Shown piece after piece: positions 8,557 through 17,407 of a stretch of 64,000 nucleotides of DNA. Where the stretch lies: NCBI GenBank assembly GCA_003285105.1, contig CP030158.1:3706449-3770448 (forward strand), in the 5' to 3' direction. The notes under the pieces are model-generated. The model saw nothing but the letters and a program-made list of their open reading frames with translations. It did no database searches and was not told the DNA's origin. Positions within the stretch are counted from its first letter, which is position 1. Each line of letters begins with the position of its first letter. The DNA comes from Roseithermus sacchariphilus (GTDB lineage Bacteria > Bacteroidota > Rhodothermia > Rhodothermales > MEBIC09517). The position numbers and the translations under genes were made by a program.

Positions 8557-9729
8557 CTACGACCCGGCCGGGACGAGGCGAACGATGCGGCCCGGATTCT
8601 CCAGCGCCAGGTAGAGGTAGCCGTCCGGCCCGGTCTGGATGTCGCGGACACGCCCGCCCGCATTGAAGAGCACCTCCTGGTGCGTCACCCGCATCCCGTC
8701 GATCACGAGCCGGCGGACCTCCTGGAACTTGAGCGAGGAGACGAACAGATTGTTTTTCCAGTTCGGGAATCGATCTCCGGTGTAGAAGTCGATGCCACAG
8801 ACGGCGATGGACGGCGTCCAGTGCAGGATCGGTTGCTCCATCCCCTCCTTCTCCGTCAGCTCGGTGATGATGGTGCCGTTGTAATTGATGCCGTAGGTGA
8901 TGACGGGCCAGCCGTAGTTGAGGCCCTTGCGGATGTGGTTGAGTTCATCGCCGCCGCGCGGCCCGTGCTCGGTTTCCCAGAGGTCGCCCGTGACGGGATG
9001 GATGGCCAGCCCCTGAGGGTTGCGATGGCCGTACGACCAGATCGAGGCGACGGCATCGGGCTCATCGACGAACGGGTTGTCGGCCGGGATACGGCCGTCG
9101 TCGTGCAGCCGATGGATCTTGCCGTTGGGCACGGTGAGGTCCTGCGCCCGGTCGCGCTGCCCCCGGTCGCCGATGGAGAAATAGACGAATCCGTCGTCGT
9201 CGAACACGATCCGGGAGCCGAAGTGGACGCCGCGCGAGGTGTAGAGGTCCTGCGGTGCACGGAACAGCACGGTCGGCTCGGCGAGCCGCATGCCATCGAG
9301 CCGGGCGCGGAGCAGGGCCGTGAAGCCGGCATCGTCCCCGTCGGCCTTCGGGTCGGTGAAGGTGAGGTAGATCAGCCCGTTCGCGGCGAAGTTCGGGTGG
9401 AGTTGCACGTCCAGCAGTCCACCCTGCCCTGCATCGCGCACGGCCGGCACGCCGTCGATGGGGTCGGACAGGGACCCGTCCGTATCGACGTACCGCAGCC
9501 GCCCCTCTTTCTCCGTCACGAGCATCCGGCCGTCGGGCAGGAAGGCCATGCCCCACGGGGTTTCGAGGCCTTCGGCGAAGCGCTCCACCTGGAAGGCGTG
9601 TTCTTCGGACTCGTGCACGTCGTCATACACCGTTTCCTGCCGAACCAGCCGGCCGGCGGTCATGCCGGCGATGAGCAGCAGCGCCACCGGGGCGAGCCAC
9701 CGGAGCCATCGGGTCTTACCTGGGGTCAT
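8557..9729 (-). CDS. PQQ-dependent sugar (aldose) dehydrogenase, GSDH family
   Basis: A 390-residue secreted or membrane-anchored six-bladed beta propeller of the glucose/sorbosone dehydrogenase family. It has an N-terminal hydrophobic segment at about residues 11-27. Signatures are LETPWGMAFLPDGRMLVTEKEGRL, GQGGLLDVQLHPNF, GSRIVFDDDGFVYFSIGDRGQRDRAQDL, GHRNPQGLAIHP and WETEHGPRGGDELN, followed by NYGWP. These are the residues that bind PQQ and Ca2+ in the YliI-type aldose dehydrogenases. Members oxidise aldoses in the periplasm and pass electrons to the respiratory chain. No PQQ synthesis gene is in the window. Transcription is away from the reductase gene at 9852-10949, 122 bases upstream. 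Confidence 0.9.
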   Translation of the reverse strand: MTPGKTRWLRWLAPVALLLIAGMTAGRLVRQETVYDDVHESEEHAFQVERFAEGLETPWGMAFLPDGRMLVTEKEGRLRYVDTDGSLSDPIDGVPAVRDAGQGGLLDVQLHPNFAANGLIYLTFTDPKADGDDAGFTALLRARLDGMRLAEPTVLFRAPQDLYTSRGVHFGSRIVFDDDGFVYFSIGDRGQRDRAQDLTVPNGKIHRLHDDGRIPADNPFVDEPDAVASIWSYGHRNPQGLAIHPVTGDLWETEHGPRGGDELNHIRKGLNYGWPVITYGINYNGTIITELTEKEGMEQPILHWTPSIAVCGIDFYTGDRFPNWKNNLFVSSLKFQEVRRLVIDGMRVTHQEVLFNAGGRVRDIQTGPDGYLYLALENPGRIVRLVPAGS

Positions 9730-9851
9730 GATACAGATCCTCGTTGATGCGTGTGGGGTCCGGCAGGAGCCAGAGAACGGCCGGGATCCTCCTTACCGGC
9801 CGGCGCAGGACGGCGTTCCCGGCTTCGGCGATACCGCCCCGGCACGGGGCT

Positions 9852-10949
9852 TCAGTACATGGCGGCGGCGGGCACGTCCGGATGCGCCTGCACGTAGGCG
9901 ACCAGCGCGGGCAGGTAGTCGGCCAGCGCCGGGCACGCGATGCCGCTGCCGTCCAGGTCGCGGAGGGTGTTCGTGCAGGTATACCGCGTGGGATGGGAGA
10001 AATAGGGCAGCGCCTGCGGCTCGATGCCGGTCCAGCGGGCGAGGCCCGGCACGTGGGTCATGAGCGCCAGCGAGGGTCCCAGCGGCAGCCGGAGGCGCAG
10101 CAGCCGCCGCCCGGTGGCCTGCTGGATCCGCCGCAGGACGCCGTCCACCGTCTCGGGCCTGGGATCGGCGAGATGGTAGACGCGGCCGACCGTCTCGGGC
10201 CGCGCGCTGAGGTAGGCCAGCGCGTCGATGACATAGTCCGACGGCACCAGGTTGACCTCGACGCGGTGCGGATCGCCGAACAGCGGCATCGGGGCGACGC
10301 GCTGCCAGCGCAGCACCCATCGGATGAGGTAATACGGCCCGTCGTACTTCTGCGTGGCCCCCGTCCGGCTGTCTCCGACGACGATGGCGGGGCGATAGAC
10401 GGTCGCCGGCAGGCTCTGCCGCATGGCTTCCTGCACGGCCACCTCGGCCAGGTACTTGGTCTCCTCGTAGTGGTTGTTGAAGCGCTGCCCGACGTCGAGG
10501 TCGTCCTCGGAGAAGACGCCGTCGTAGCGACCGCTCACGTAGCAGGTGCTCACGTAATGCAGGCGTTGCAACGCGCCACACCCGGCCGCCATGTTCAGGA
10601 TGTGGCGCGTGCCGTCGACGTTCACCCGCATCCCGACCTCCCGCCGAACGCCCAGGTCGTACACGGCGGCCAGGTGGTAGATGGCCTCGGTGTCCGCCTG
10701 CAGGGCTGCACGGTCGGAGGCCTCCAGCCCCAGATCGGGCCGGGTGATGTCGCCCTCGACGAGACGGAGGCGGCCCTGTGCGGCGGGGCGGTCTGCCTCC
10801 AGCGCGGCCACGCGGGCCGCCGCGACGTCGCGAAAGCGGGGCTGCACCAGACACGTCACCGTCGTCCCGGCTCCGGCACGTTCGAGCAGGCGCTCGACCA
10901 GCGCGCTCCCGAGAAAGCCGGGAAATCCGGTGACGAACCAGGTGGGCAT
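9852..10949 (-). CDS. Extended SDR NAD(P)-dependent reductase (thioester-reductase-like)
   Basis: A 365-residue extended short-chain dehydrogenase. The N-terminal VTGFPGFLGSALVERLL (about 5-22) is the TGxxGxxG dinucleotide-binding motif of the NAD_binding_4 or fatty acyl-CoA/thioester reductase-like group. YHLAAVYDLG (about 91-100) is the NNAG-equivalent strand, and YVSTCYVSG with HYEETKYLAE supplies the catalytic Ser/Tyr-x-x-x-Lys arrangement (Y-E-E-T-K). Members reduce acyl-thioesters or act on sterol-like or sugar substrates; the substrate here is unknown. A 60-codon ORF ends 13 bases upstream and may be cotranscribed with it. Confidence 0.85.
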   Translation of the reverse strand: MPTWFVTGFPGFLGSALVERLLERAGAGTTVTCLVQPRFRDVAAARVAALEADRPAAQGRLRLVEGDITRPDLGLEASDRAALQADTEAIYHLAAVYDLGVRREVGMRVNVDGTRHILNMAAGCGALQRLHYVSTCYVSGRYDGVFSEDDLDVGQRFNNHYEETKYLAEVAVQEAMRQSLPATVYRPAIVVGDSRTGATQKYDGPYYLIRWVLRWQRVAPMPLFGDPHRVEVNLVPSDYVIDALAYLSARPETVGRVYHLADPRPETVDGVLRRIQQATGRRLLRLRLPLGPSLALMTHVPGLARWTGIEPQALPYFSHPTRYTCTNTLRDLDGSGIACPALADYLPALVAYVQAHPDVPAAAMY

Positions 10950-10962
10950 GGGAACCTCTTGC

Positions 10963-11145
10963 TCAACGCAGACGGACGCCGACGTCCTCGGCCCCGTCCT
11001 GCCAGAGGCGTTCGAGCGCCCGTACCTGCTCGGGATAGCGCTCGGCCAGATCTCGCAGCGACGCGGGGCGGCTCCGGTAGACGTCCGGAGGCATCGGGAC
11101 AGGCGGATTCTCCGCGAAGGTAGCCGCCCCGGCCGGGAAGGTCAA
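10963..11145 (-). CDS. Small hypothetical protein
   Basis: A 60-residue ORF on the same strand as the reductase and 13 bases upstream of it. The C-terminal half (SLRDLAERYPEQVRALERLW) looks like a natural amphipathic helix, and residue composition is ordinary, unlike the Arg/Pro-rich overlapping frames. No family is recognised. It could be a real small partner of the reductase or the leftover end of a larger gene. An ORF in another frame at 10856-11182 is rejected in its favour. Confidence 0.45.
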   Translation of the reverse strand: MTFPAGAATFAENPPVPMPPDVYRSRPASLRDLAERYPEQVRALERLWQDGAEDVGVRLR

Positions 11146-11197
11146 CGGCCACGGGCGCGCGCAGAAGCCCGCCGTCGGGCATCCGGTCGACGCGTCG

Positions 11198-11818
11198 TCA
11201 GGGACTCCCGGTACGGACGGGCCACAGCGGGATCAGCACCCCGACGGCGGCACTCGACGCCGCAAAGCGCGCATCATACCCGAGCGAGATCAGATAGGCG
11301 ATCAGCGCCATCCCGAACAGAAAGAGCACGATGAACAGCAGCGTCAGCCCCAGCGGGGTGTGGCCCGTCTGGAACGGTGCGGCGACCTCCTCCGGACGAT
11401 CCGCCACCGGGGTGCCACTCCGGGATGCCGTGCGCGTCGTTGCGGCGCGGCGCGGGGCCGGCGCCACGGCATCGGCGTCCGAGACGGCGGTCAACGTCTC
11501 CGCTGCGCTCCAGTCCCACCAGGCCGCGTCCGTACCGGCCTGCACGCGCCAGTAGTAGGTGGCCCCGTCCTCGGGCAAGAGGCTGTAGAGGGTCAGCGAG
11601 GTGGTGTCCGGCAGGGGCAGATCCACGGCCACCGACTGAAACGCCGCGTCGGCGCTGACCTGGATCCGATAGCGGGTCGCCCCCTCGACGGGCTCCCAGG
11701 TGAACGTGACGGCACCGCCTTCGACCGGCTCCCCGCCGGTCGGTGCCAGCAGGTGCGGAACCGTGGCCGTCGACGCGGCCATGACGCTGGAAGGGGTAGT
11801 AGTCGTTGTAGCGGCCAT
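11198..11818 (-). CDS. Fibronectin type III domain protein with C-terminal membrane anchor
   Basis: A 206-residue protein. After a Thr/Ser-rich start, residues about 22-95 form an FN3-like beta sandwich. Its key pattern is LAPTGGEPVEGGAVTFTW and E-G-A-T-R-Y-R-I-Q-V-S-A-D, then Y-Y-W-R-V-Q-A-G as the late strand. An Ala/Thr/Arg linker follows, then one or two membrane segments at about residues 150-195 (LGLTLLFIVLFLFGMALIAYL and a second weaker one). It lies directly downstream of ccoS, so it is probably the last gene of the cbb3 oxidase cluster. No role in oxidase assembly is known for such a protein. The ATG at 11818 is used because the upstream frame runs into ccoS in another phase. Confidence 0.7.
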   Translation of the reverse strand: MAATTTTTPSSVMAASTATVPHLLAPTGGEPVEGGAVTFTWEPVEGATRYRIQVSADAAFQSVAVDLPLPDTTSLTLYSLLPEDGATYYWRVQAGTDAAWWDWSAAETLTAVSDADAVAPAPRRAATTRTASRSGTPVADRPEEVAAPFQTGHTPLGLTLLFIVLFLFGMALIAYLISLGYDARFAASSAAVGVLIPLWPVRTGSP

Positions 11819-11865
11819 GATCGGGTGAGGGGTCTGTTGAAGGAAAACGAAAGGCGTCTCAGGGT

Positions 11866-12048
11866 TCAGGCCGGCGAGGTGCGCTCGTCCTGCTCCTCGC
11901 CGGGCGGGAGGTCCTCGTCGAGCAGGATCCGGATGGCCGGCGTCTCGACGTCGTCGAACTGCCCGCTGCGAACGGCCCAGTAGAAGGCACCGACACCGGC
12001 GGCGGCCAGCAAGAGGGCCAGGGGAACCAGGAAGTACAGGATCGACAT
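11866..12048 (-). CDS. ccoS: cbb3 oxidase maturation protein CcoS
   Basis: A 60-residue single-pass membrane protein. It matches CcoS/FixS: M-S-I-L-Y-F-L-V-P-L-A-L-L-L-A-A as the membrane helix, then the conserved short segment F-Y-W-A-V-R-S-G-Q-F-D-D-V-E-T-P-A, then an acidic tail. The W-A-x-x-S-G-Q-F-D-D motif is diagnostic. CcoS is needed for insertion of cofactors (haem and copper) into the CcoN subunit. It starts 11 bases after the ccoI stop, so the two are cotranscribed. The ATG at 12048 is the only sensible start; a much longer frame runs through ccoI in another phase and is an artefact. Confidence 0.93.
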   Translation of the reverse strand: MSILYFLVPLALLLAAAGVGAFYWAVRSGQFDDVETPAIRILLDEDLPPGEEQDERTSPA

Positions 12049-12059
12049 GGCGGCAGGGG

Positions 12060-14633
12060 TCAGGCAGCCGGACGGACGGCGGCGGCGGGCGGAGACGCCA
12101 CGGCGGCCTCGTCGGCGTCCGGCGCATGGGGCCGGAAGGTGGGCTGGAGGATGGAGGACGTCACGACGATCAGGGAGCTGATCGGCATGGCCACGGCGGC
12201 CACCAGCGGGCTGACGAGGCCGGCCATGGCGGCGGCGGCTCCGGAGAGGTTGTAGGCCAGCGAGAAGGCGAGATTCCGCCGGATGAGGCGCATGCTCCGG
12301 TCGGCCCCGCGGAGCAGATCCAGCACCGGCTGCAAGCCGGCCCGGGTCAGGAACACGTCGGCCGCCACGAGGCTGGCGGTGCTGCCCCCCTGCACGGCGA
12401 TGCCCACGTCGGCCGCCTGCAGGGCGATGGCATCGTTGACCCCATCCCCCACCATCGCGATGGTCTGCGCCCGCGCTCGCCGCAGCTCCTCCACGAACGC
12501 TTTCTTGCCTTCGGGGTTGACGTGCCCGTGTACCTGCGACCGCGGCACGCCCAGCTCGTCCGCCACGGCCTGCACGACCTGCGGGTGGTCGCCGGAGAGG
12601 ATGTAGACGGCTTTCCCACGGGCCTGCAACGAGGCCACGAGGCGGCGGGAATCGACCCGCAGACGATCCCCGAACGCCAGGACGGCCACCACGCGCCCGT
12701 CGACCGCGACGGCGACCGGGGTGTAGCCCTGTTCGGCGAAACGGGCCACGGCCGACGCACGGGCCGCCGGCATGAGCTTCGTCTGAGCCACCACCCACGG
12801 CGGCCGCCCCACGCACACCGGCCGGCCGTCGACCTCCCCGCGGACGCCCTGACCGAGCACGTGCTCCCGCCGCGTCACCCGGGGCGTCGCCGGCGGCGTT
12901 CCGGGCACCGCACACGCCCCGGCGGCCCGCACCAGCGCCTGCGCAATCGGGTGGGCACTCTCCGCCTCCAGCGCCGCGGCCAGATCCAGCACCCCCGCAT
13001 CACCGTCGACGTCCACCAGCGCCAGCGTCCCCTCGGTGAGCGTCCCGGTCTTGTCCAGGATGATCGTGTCGAGCCGAGCGAGGTGCTCGAGGGCGGCGTC
13101 GGTCTTGATGAAGATGCCGATGCGGGCGGCGCGCCCCGCGGCCACCGCCATCGCCAGCGGCGTCGCCATGCCGAGGGCACAGGGGCAGGTGATGACCAGC
13201 AGCGCCACCACGTGGGGGACGATCTCGGACGGCGCGAGGGCGGCCCAGAGCAACGCCGTCAGCCCGGCCAGGGCCAGGACCGCCAGCACGAAGTAGCCTC
13301 CGAGGCGGTCGGCCAGGAGCACGACGGGGGCTTCGCGGCCGGCGGCGTCGCGCACCCACGCCAGGAGCCGCCCCACGCGGGTATCGTCGCCGGCGGCGTC
13401 CACGCGCACCCTGAGCGGCGCGCTGAGGTTCGTGGCGCCGGCCTGCACGGCATCGCCCGGCCCCACCGGCACGGGGCGGCTCTCGCCCGTGAGCACCGCG
13501 TTGTTCACCGTCGATGCCCCCTCGTCGACGACGCCGTCGACCGGCAGCACCTCGCCGGCGGGGACCACCACCCGGTCGCCCGCCGCCAGGTCTTCGACCC
13601 GCACCGTCTCCGCCGCGCCGTCGGGCCGGAGGCGGCGGGCCATCGACGGCATCAGCGCCAGCAGCCGCTCGGTCGCATCCCCGGCCAACCGCCGGCTGCG
13701 CACCTGGAGCCATCGCGCCGTGAGCAGCGCCGCCACGAGCACCGTGATCGAGTCGAACCAGACCTCGCCCTGCCCCGTGACGGTGGCCACGGTGCTGTCG
13801 GCAAAGCCCACGAGGATGCCCAGCGCAATGGGCGTGTCCATGTGGAGGCGGCGCCAGTCCCGGCTGCGGGCAGCCCGCCGCACCGAGGCCCAGGCCCGGC
13901 GGAAGAACTCGCTCCCTCCGTAGAGCACGGCCGGCACGGCCAGCAGCAGGCTCAGCCACCGGGCCGCCCCGGCCAGCGCCGGGTCACGCACGACGTCCAG
14001 CCCCGCGTAGAGCGCAAAGGCGATCAGCATGACGTTGCCCGCCAGCGCCCAGCACACGCCGACCTTGACGAGCAGCCGCCGCTCGGCTTCGCTTCGCCGG
14101 GCCGAGGCATCACGCCGTACCGGATGCGCCACGTAGCCGAACCCGGCCAGCCAGCGCACCACGTCGGACAGGCGCACCGCTTCCGGTCGCCACGTCACGT
14201 CCAGCCGCGCCCGCGGCAGATCCAGCCGCGCCTCCAGCACCCCGGGCACCTCCTGCGGCATCCGCTCGACCAGCCACACGCAGGCGGCACAATGCACCCC
14301 GTCCAGGTAGAGCTGTACGCGGCGCACGCCGGGCGTGACGACCTGCGTATCCTCCTCCAGGAAGGCGGCGCTGTCCACCTCGGACAGCACCAGCGCGTCC
14401 ACATCCGTCCGCGCCGGCTGCGGGTCCGGGCGGCGCTCCGCGACTCCGCGAAGGCGGTAATACGCCTCGTCGAAGCCGGCCGCACGCAGCGTCTCGAAGA
14501 CCGTCCGGCACCCGGTACAGCAGAACCACGGATCCCCGCCCACGGGATGCCGCCCCACGGGCAACCCGCAATGCGCGCAGGGCGTCTGCGGATCCGGGGG
14601 ATCGAGCGGGCGATGAGAAGCGGACGTGGTCAT
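12060..14633 (-). CDS. ccoI: Copper-transporting P1B-type ATPase for cbb3 assembly
   Basis: An 857-residue CcoI/FixI ATPase that moves copper across the inner membrane for the cbb3 CuB site. The N-terminus has the FixI-specific Cys-rich domain (CAHCGLPVG, then WFCCTGC), followed by a heavy-metal-associated domain with C-A-A-C. Eight membrane helices are expected. The transport motif is C-P-C in VITCPCALGMATPLAM, the phosphorylation site is DKTGTLTEG, and the hinge is MVGDGVNDAIAL. The start at 14633 (MTTSASHRP) is preferred; the frame stays open further upstream but that part is Arg/Ala-rich and overlaps ccoH. It lies between ccoH and ccoS, the standard order. Confidence 0.96.
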   Translation of the reverse strand: MTTSASHRPLDPPDPQTPCAHCGLPVGRHPVGGDPWFCCTGCRTVFETLRAAGFDEAYYRLRGVAERRPDPQPARTDVDALVLSEVDSAAFLEEDTQVVTPGVRRVQLYLDGVHCAACVWLVERMPQEVPGVLEARLDLPRARLDVTWRPEAVRLSDVVRWLAGFGYVAHPVRRDASARRSEAERRLLVKVGVCWALAGNVMLIAFALYAGLDVVRDPALAGAARWLSLLLAVPAVLYGGSEFFRRAWASVRRAARSRDWRRLHMDTPIALGILVGFADSTVATVTGQGEVWFDSITVLVAALLTARWLQVRSRRLAGDATERLLALMPSMARRLRPDGAAETVRVEDLAAGDRVVVPAGEVLPVDGVVDEGASTVNNAVLTGESRPVPVGPGDAVQAGATNLSAPLRVRVDAAGDDTRVGRLLAWVRDAAGREAPVVLLADRLGGYFVLAVLALAGLTALLWAALAPSEIVPHVVALLVITCPCALGMATPLAMAVAAGRAARIGIFIKTDAALEHLARLDTIILDKTGTLTEGTLALVDVDGDAGVLDLAAALEAESAHPIAQALVRAAGACAVPGTPPATPRVTRREHVLGQGVRGEVDGRPVCVGRPPWVVAQTKLMPAARASAVARFAEQGYTPVAVAVDGRVVAVLAFGDRLRVDSRRLVASLQARGKAVYILSGDHPQVVQAVADELGVPRSQVHGHVNPEGKKAFVEELRRARAQTIAMVGDGVNDAIALQAADVGIAVQGGSTASLVAADVFLTRAGLQPVLDLLRGADRSMRLIRRNLAFSLAYNLSGAAAAMAGLVSPLVAAVAMPISSLIVVTSSILQPTFRPHAPDADEAAVASPPAAAVRPAA

Positions 14634-14656
14634 GGGACACAGAACCGGCCGAGATG

Positions 14657-15154
14657 CTAGCGGGGGACGTCCCGCCGGAGGCTGATTTCGTAGACATCCT
14701 CGCCGCGCCGGGCGAGCAGGTCGAAGTCCCACAGCCCCGGCCTCAACACCGGCAGCATCGCTTCGTAGCGGCCGGGCACCTCGTCGACCGGAACGAGCGG
14801 GGCCTCGCCGACGACGCCGGCCCGCTCGGGGCGGCGCGCCTGCACCGTCCCCGTCAGCCCCGTCACCGGCGCCCCGTCGGCATCGTGCACGGTGAACTGC
14901 ACCGCCCGGAGGGAAGCCGAGGGGGCGCGATCCAGCACCTGCACCGCCGTCGTCCACCCCAGCGCCCGGCTCGCCGCCCGCCGCGCCGCGATGGCGTCCC
15001 AGTTGGACGCCTTCTCGTAATAATCCTCGATCACCTGCGCCCCCCCGTCCGAGTGCGCCGCGATCATCGTCACCACCGCGCTGGTGATGCCGGTCAGCAG
15101 GATCGCCACGATGAACAGCGGCCAGGCAATGTGGGGCGGAAGACGGTATCTCAT
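14657..15154 (-). CDS. ccoH: cbb3 oxidase maturation protein FixH/CcoH
   Basis: A 165-residue protein with an N-terminal membrane helix (about residues 8-30) and a periplasmic domain. It fits the FixH family: W-P-L-F-I-V-A-I-L-L-T-G-I, then a segment with V-I-E-D-Y-Y-E-K-A-S-N-W-D (the Y-Y-x-K motif is diagnostic), then a beta-rich domain ending in GLWDFDLLARRGEDVYE. CcoH is required for stable cbb3 oxidase assembly and interacts with the complex. The ATG at 15154 is chosen; a GTG at 15172 is an alternative. It is followed by ccoI after 23 bases. Confidence 0.88.
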   Translation of the reverse strand: MRYRLPPHIAWPLFIVAILLTGITSAVVTMIAAHSDGGAQVIEDYYEKASNWDAIAARRAASRALGWTTAVQVLDRAPSASLRAVQFTVHDADGAPVTGLTGTVQARRPERAGVVGEAPLVPVDEVPGRYEAMLPVLRPGLWDFDLLARRGEDVYEISLRRDVPR

Positions 15155-15322
15155 GGTCCAGCTACCTGACACGTTGAGAGCGTGCGCTCGGAGAACGCGA
15201 AATCGGGCGTTTCGTCATCCCCGACTCCGATCGAGGATTCGGGAAAAAGGCTCATCCGGCCTGAAGCCGTCCTGGATGCCCGCCTGCGCGGGGATGACGG
15301 CGAGAACACAGAGAGCCACGAT

Positions 15323-16738
15323 TCAGGATGACGGACCGAGCAGCGGGAAGGTCATCTCCTCGACCGTGCCGTCGTCGAACGAGACGACGAGGGTGCTCTC
15401 GACGGTGCCGTTCGTGAAGGCCTCCGGCGGGACGATGATCCAGGCTTCGAAGCGGCTCATCTGCTGTGCCTCCAGCGGCACGGGCATCACCCCGACGGGC
15501 TGCACGCGCGCGCCGGCGGGGGCCGTCACGTCGATCGTGAAGGCGGTGGCCTTCGGCGTCTGGTTGCGGACGCGAAAGCGCAGGCGGTTGGCGATCTGTC
15601 CGTCCGGCAACACCACGAACGGCTCGCCCGGTGCGCGGACGACGTTGACGTCGTACTGGCCCCGAGACACCAGCGCCACGGTGAACAGCGTGCCCACGAC
15701 GAGCATCAGCAGGGTGTAGATGACCGTGCGCGGGCGGACGATGCGCGTCGGCTCCCCGGCCAGCGCCCGCTCGGAGGTGTAGCGGATCAGCCCGCGGGGC
15801 TTGCCCACCCGGTCCATGATCTCGTCGCAGGCATCGATGCACTGCGTGCAGGCGATGCACTCCATCTGGAGGCCGTCCCGGATGTCGATGCCGGTGGGGC
15901 AGGTGCGGACACAGGCCAGGCAGTCGATGCAATCACCCAGGCCGTCCCGCTTTTTGCCCTTGCCGCGCGGCTCGCCCCGGTGCTCGTCGTAGGAGACGAT
16001 GAGCGAATCCGGATCCAGCAGCACCGACTGGAAGCGGGCATAGGGGCAGGTGATGGTGCACATCTGCTCCCGGAAGTACCCGAAGTCGAACAGGATGAGG
16101 GCCGTCGTGAAGGCCATCATCACGAAAAACCCCCAGTGCTCGAACGGCGACCCCTGCATCCACGTCAGCAGGCGGTCCCAGCCCACGAAGTAGGCGACGA
16201 AGACGTGCGCCAGCGCCAGCGAGATCACCAGAAAGATGGCCAGCTTCAGCCCTTTCCGCCAGAGCTTGTCGAAGGTCCAGGGGCCCTCGTCCCGTCGCTT
16301 GCGGACGTGCTCCTTGCCCTCGATGAGCCGTTCGATGGGGCGAAAGACGAACTCCAGGTAGACCGTCTGCGGGCAGGCCCATCCGCACCACACGCGCCCG
16401 AGCAGGGCGGTGAAGAGCACGATGCCCAGCCCCAGCCCGACGGCCAGCAGCAGCAGCAGGAACGTGTCGGTCGGGTAGAAGGCGGCCCCGAACAGGTAGA
16501 ACTCCCGGCGCACGACGTCCAGTAGCACCGCCGGGTGGCCGCCGATCCGAAGGAGGGGCAGCGCCACGAACAGAGCGATCAGCGCCCATCCCACCACCAG
16601 GCGCCGGCGGTAGAACCGTCCTTTGCTCGGCACGGGGTAGATCCACCGGCGGTTCCCCTCCCGGTCCAGCGTCGAGAGCACCGCCTCGGGCGACTCCAGC
16701 ACTCCGACGTCGTCGGCATCGATGAAGGACGTGCTCAT
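15323..16738 (-). CDS. ccoG: cbb3 oxidase accessory ferredoxin-type protein CcoG
   Basis: A 471-residue membrane protein. It has membrane segments in the first half, the CGWACPQTVYLEFVFRPIER signature, and a ferredoxin-like region with two Cys clusters (CIDCLACVRTCP and CIACTQCIDAC) for two [4Fe-4S] centres. An extra membrane helix (about 343-363) and an Ig-like C-terminal domain follow, as in the FixG/RdxA family. CcoG acts as a cupric reductase that supplies Cu(I) for cbb3 assembly. It is placed between ccoP and ccoH, 51 bases after ccoP, with 168 bases before ccoH, so a separate ccoH promoter is possible though none is evident. Confidence 0.95.
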   Translation of the reverse strand: MSTSFIDADDVGVLESPEAVLSTLDREGNRRWIYPVPSKGRFYRRRLVVGWALIALFVALPLLRIGGHPAVLLDVVRREFYLFGAAFYPTDTFLLLLLAVGLGLGIVLFTALLGRVWCGWACPQTVYLEFVFRPIERLIEGKEHVRKRRDEGPWTFDKLWRKGLKLAIFLVISLALAHVFVAYFVGWDRLLTWMQGSPFEHWGFFVMMAFTTALILFDFGYFREQMCTITCPYARFQSVLLDPDSLIVSYDEHRGEPRGKGKKRDGLGDCIDCLACVRTCPTGIDIRDGLQMECIACTQCIDACDEIMDRVGKPRGLIRYTSERALAGEPTRIVRPRTVIYTLLMLVVGTLFTVALVSRGQYDVNVVRAPGEPFVVLPDGQIANRLRFRVRNQTPKATAFTIDVTAPAGARVQPVGVMPVPLEAQQMSRFEAWIIVPPEAFTNGTVESTLVVSFDDGTVEEMTFPLLGPSS

Positions 16739-16789
16739 GATTCCTCCGCGTTGAGTCTCCGGCCTCCTCCGTCTACCTGCGTGCCCGCG

Positions 16790-17407
16790 TCAGGATTCCG
16801 CATCCACGACGCGCTCGCCCTGGGGCTCTTTCGGGTTCGGCGGATTCGTCCCCTTCAGCGACGCCACGTAGGCCGTCAACTGCGCGATCTCCTGTGGCGA
16901 GAACTGCACGCTCCAGGCGGGCATGCCTTTGGCCGGCACCCCCTCGGCGATCACCGTGTAGATGTCCGTCAGCGTACCGCCGTGGAGCCAGTATTCGTCC
17001 GTCAGGTTGGGGCCGATGAGGCCCTGCCCCTGATCCCCGTGGCAGGCGGCACAGACGGTGGCGTAGTGTCCGGCGCCGGCTTCCACCATGGCCGGATCGC
17101 CGGCGTACCCGGCCAGCGTGGCGGCATCGGCTTCGAAGGTCGGGTTCGCCGCGGCATAGGTGGCGCGCATCGTCTCCAGCTCGGCCAGTCCCTCCGCCAG
17201 ATCCTCCTCGTAGGTGTCGATGAACCCGGTATTGATACCGATGAGGTAGATCGGCGCAAAGACGACGGTGATCCAGAACAGCCAGAGCCACCAGCCCGGC
17301 ATCGGGTTGTCATACTCCCGGATGCCGTCGTACGTGTGGCCTTTGATGACTCTGTCGCGCTCCCCGCCGGACGGGGCGGGTGCTTCGTGATGCGGTTGGG
17401 TGCTCAT
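16790..17407 (-). CDS. ccoP: cbb3 oxidase subunit III, mono-haem CcoP
   Basis: A 205-residue membrane-anchored cytochrome c subunit. Residues 28-36 (GIREYDNPM) and the following P-G-W-W-L-W-L-F-W helix (about 37-58) are the CcoP N-terminal domain, with I-K-G-H-T-Y-D as usual. A single haem c site C-A-A-C-H (Cys119, Cys122, His123) follows, with M in G-M-P-A-W as the likely sixth ligand. Classical CcoP has two haem domains and about 290-310 residues; here the first domain is replaced by an acidic helical stretch. The ATG at 17407 overlaps the stop of ccoQ (ATGA). Confidence 0.93.
   Translation of the reverse strand: MSTQPHHEAPAPSGGERDRVIKGHTYDGIREYDNPMPGWWLWLFWITVVFAPIYLIGINTGFIDTYEEDLAEGLAELETMRATYAAANPTFEADAATLAGYAGDPAMVEAGAGHYATVCAACHGDQGQGLIGPNLTDEYWLHGGTLTDIYTVIAEGVPAKGMPAWSVQFSPQEIAQLTAYVASLKGTNPPNPKEPQGERVVDAES

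Noticed and set aside
12126-14660. Plus-strand open frame of 844 codons opposite ccoI
   Set aside because: His/Arg/Gly-rich artefact of codon bias; ccoI on the minus strand has all P-type ATPase motifs.
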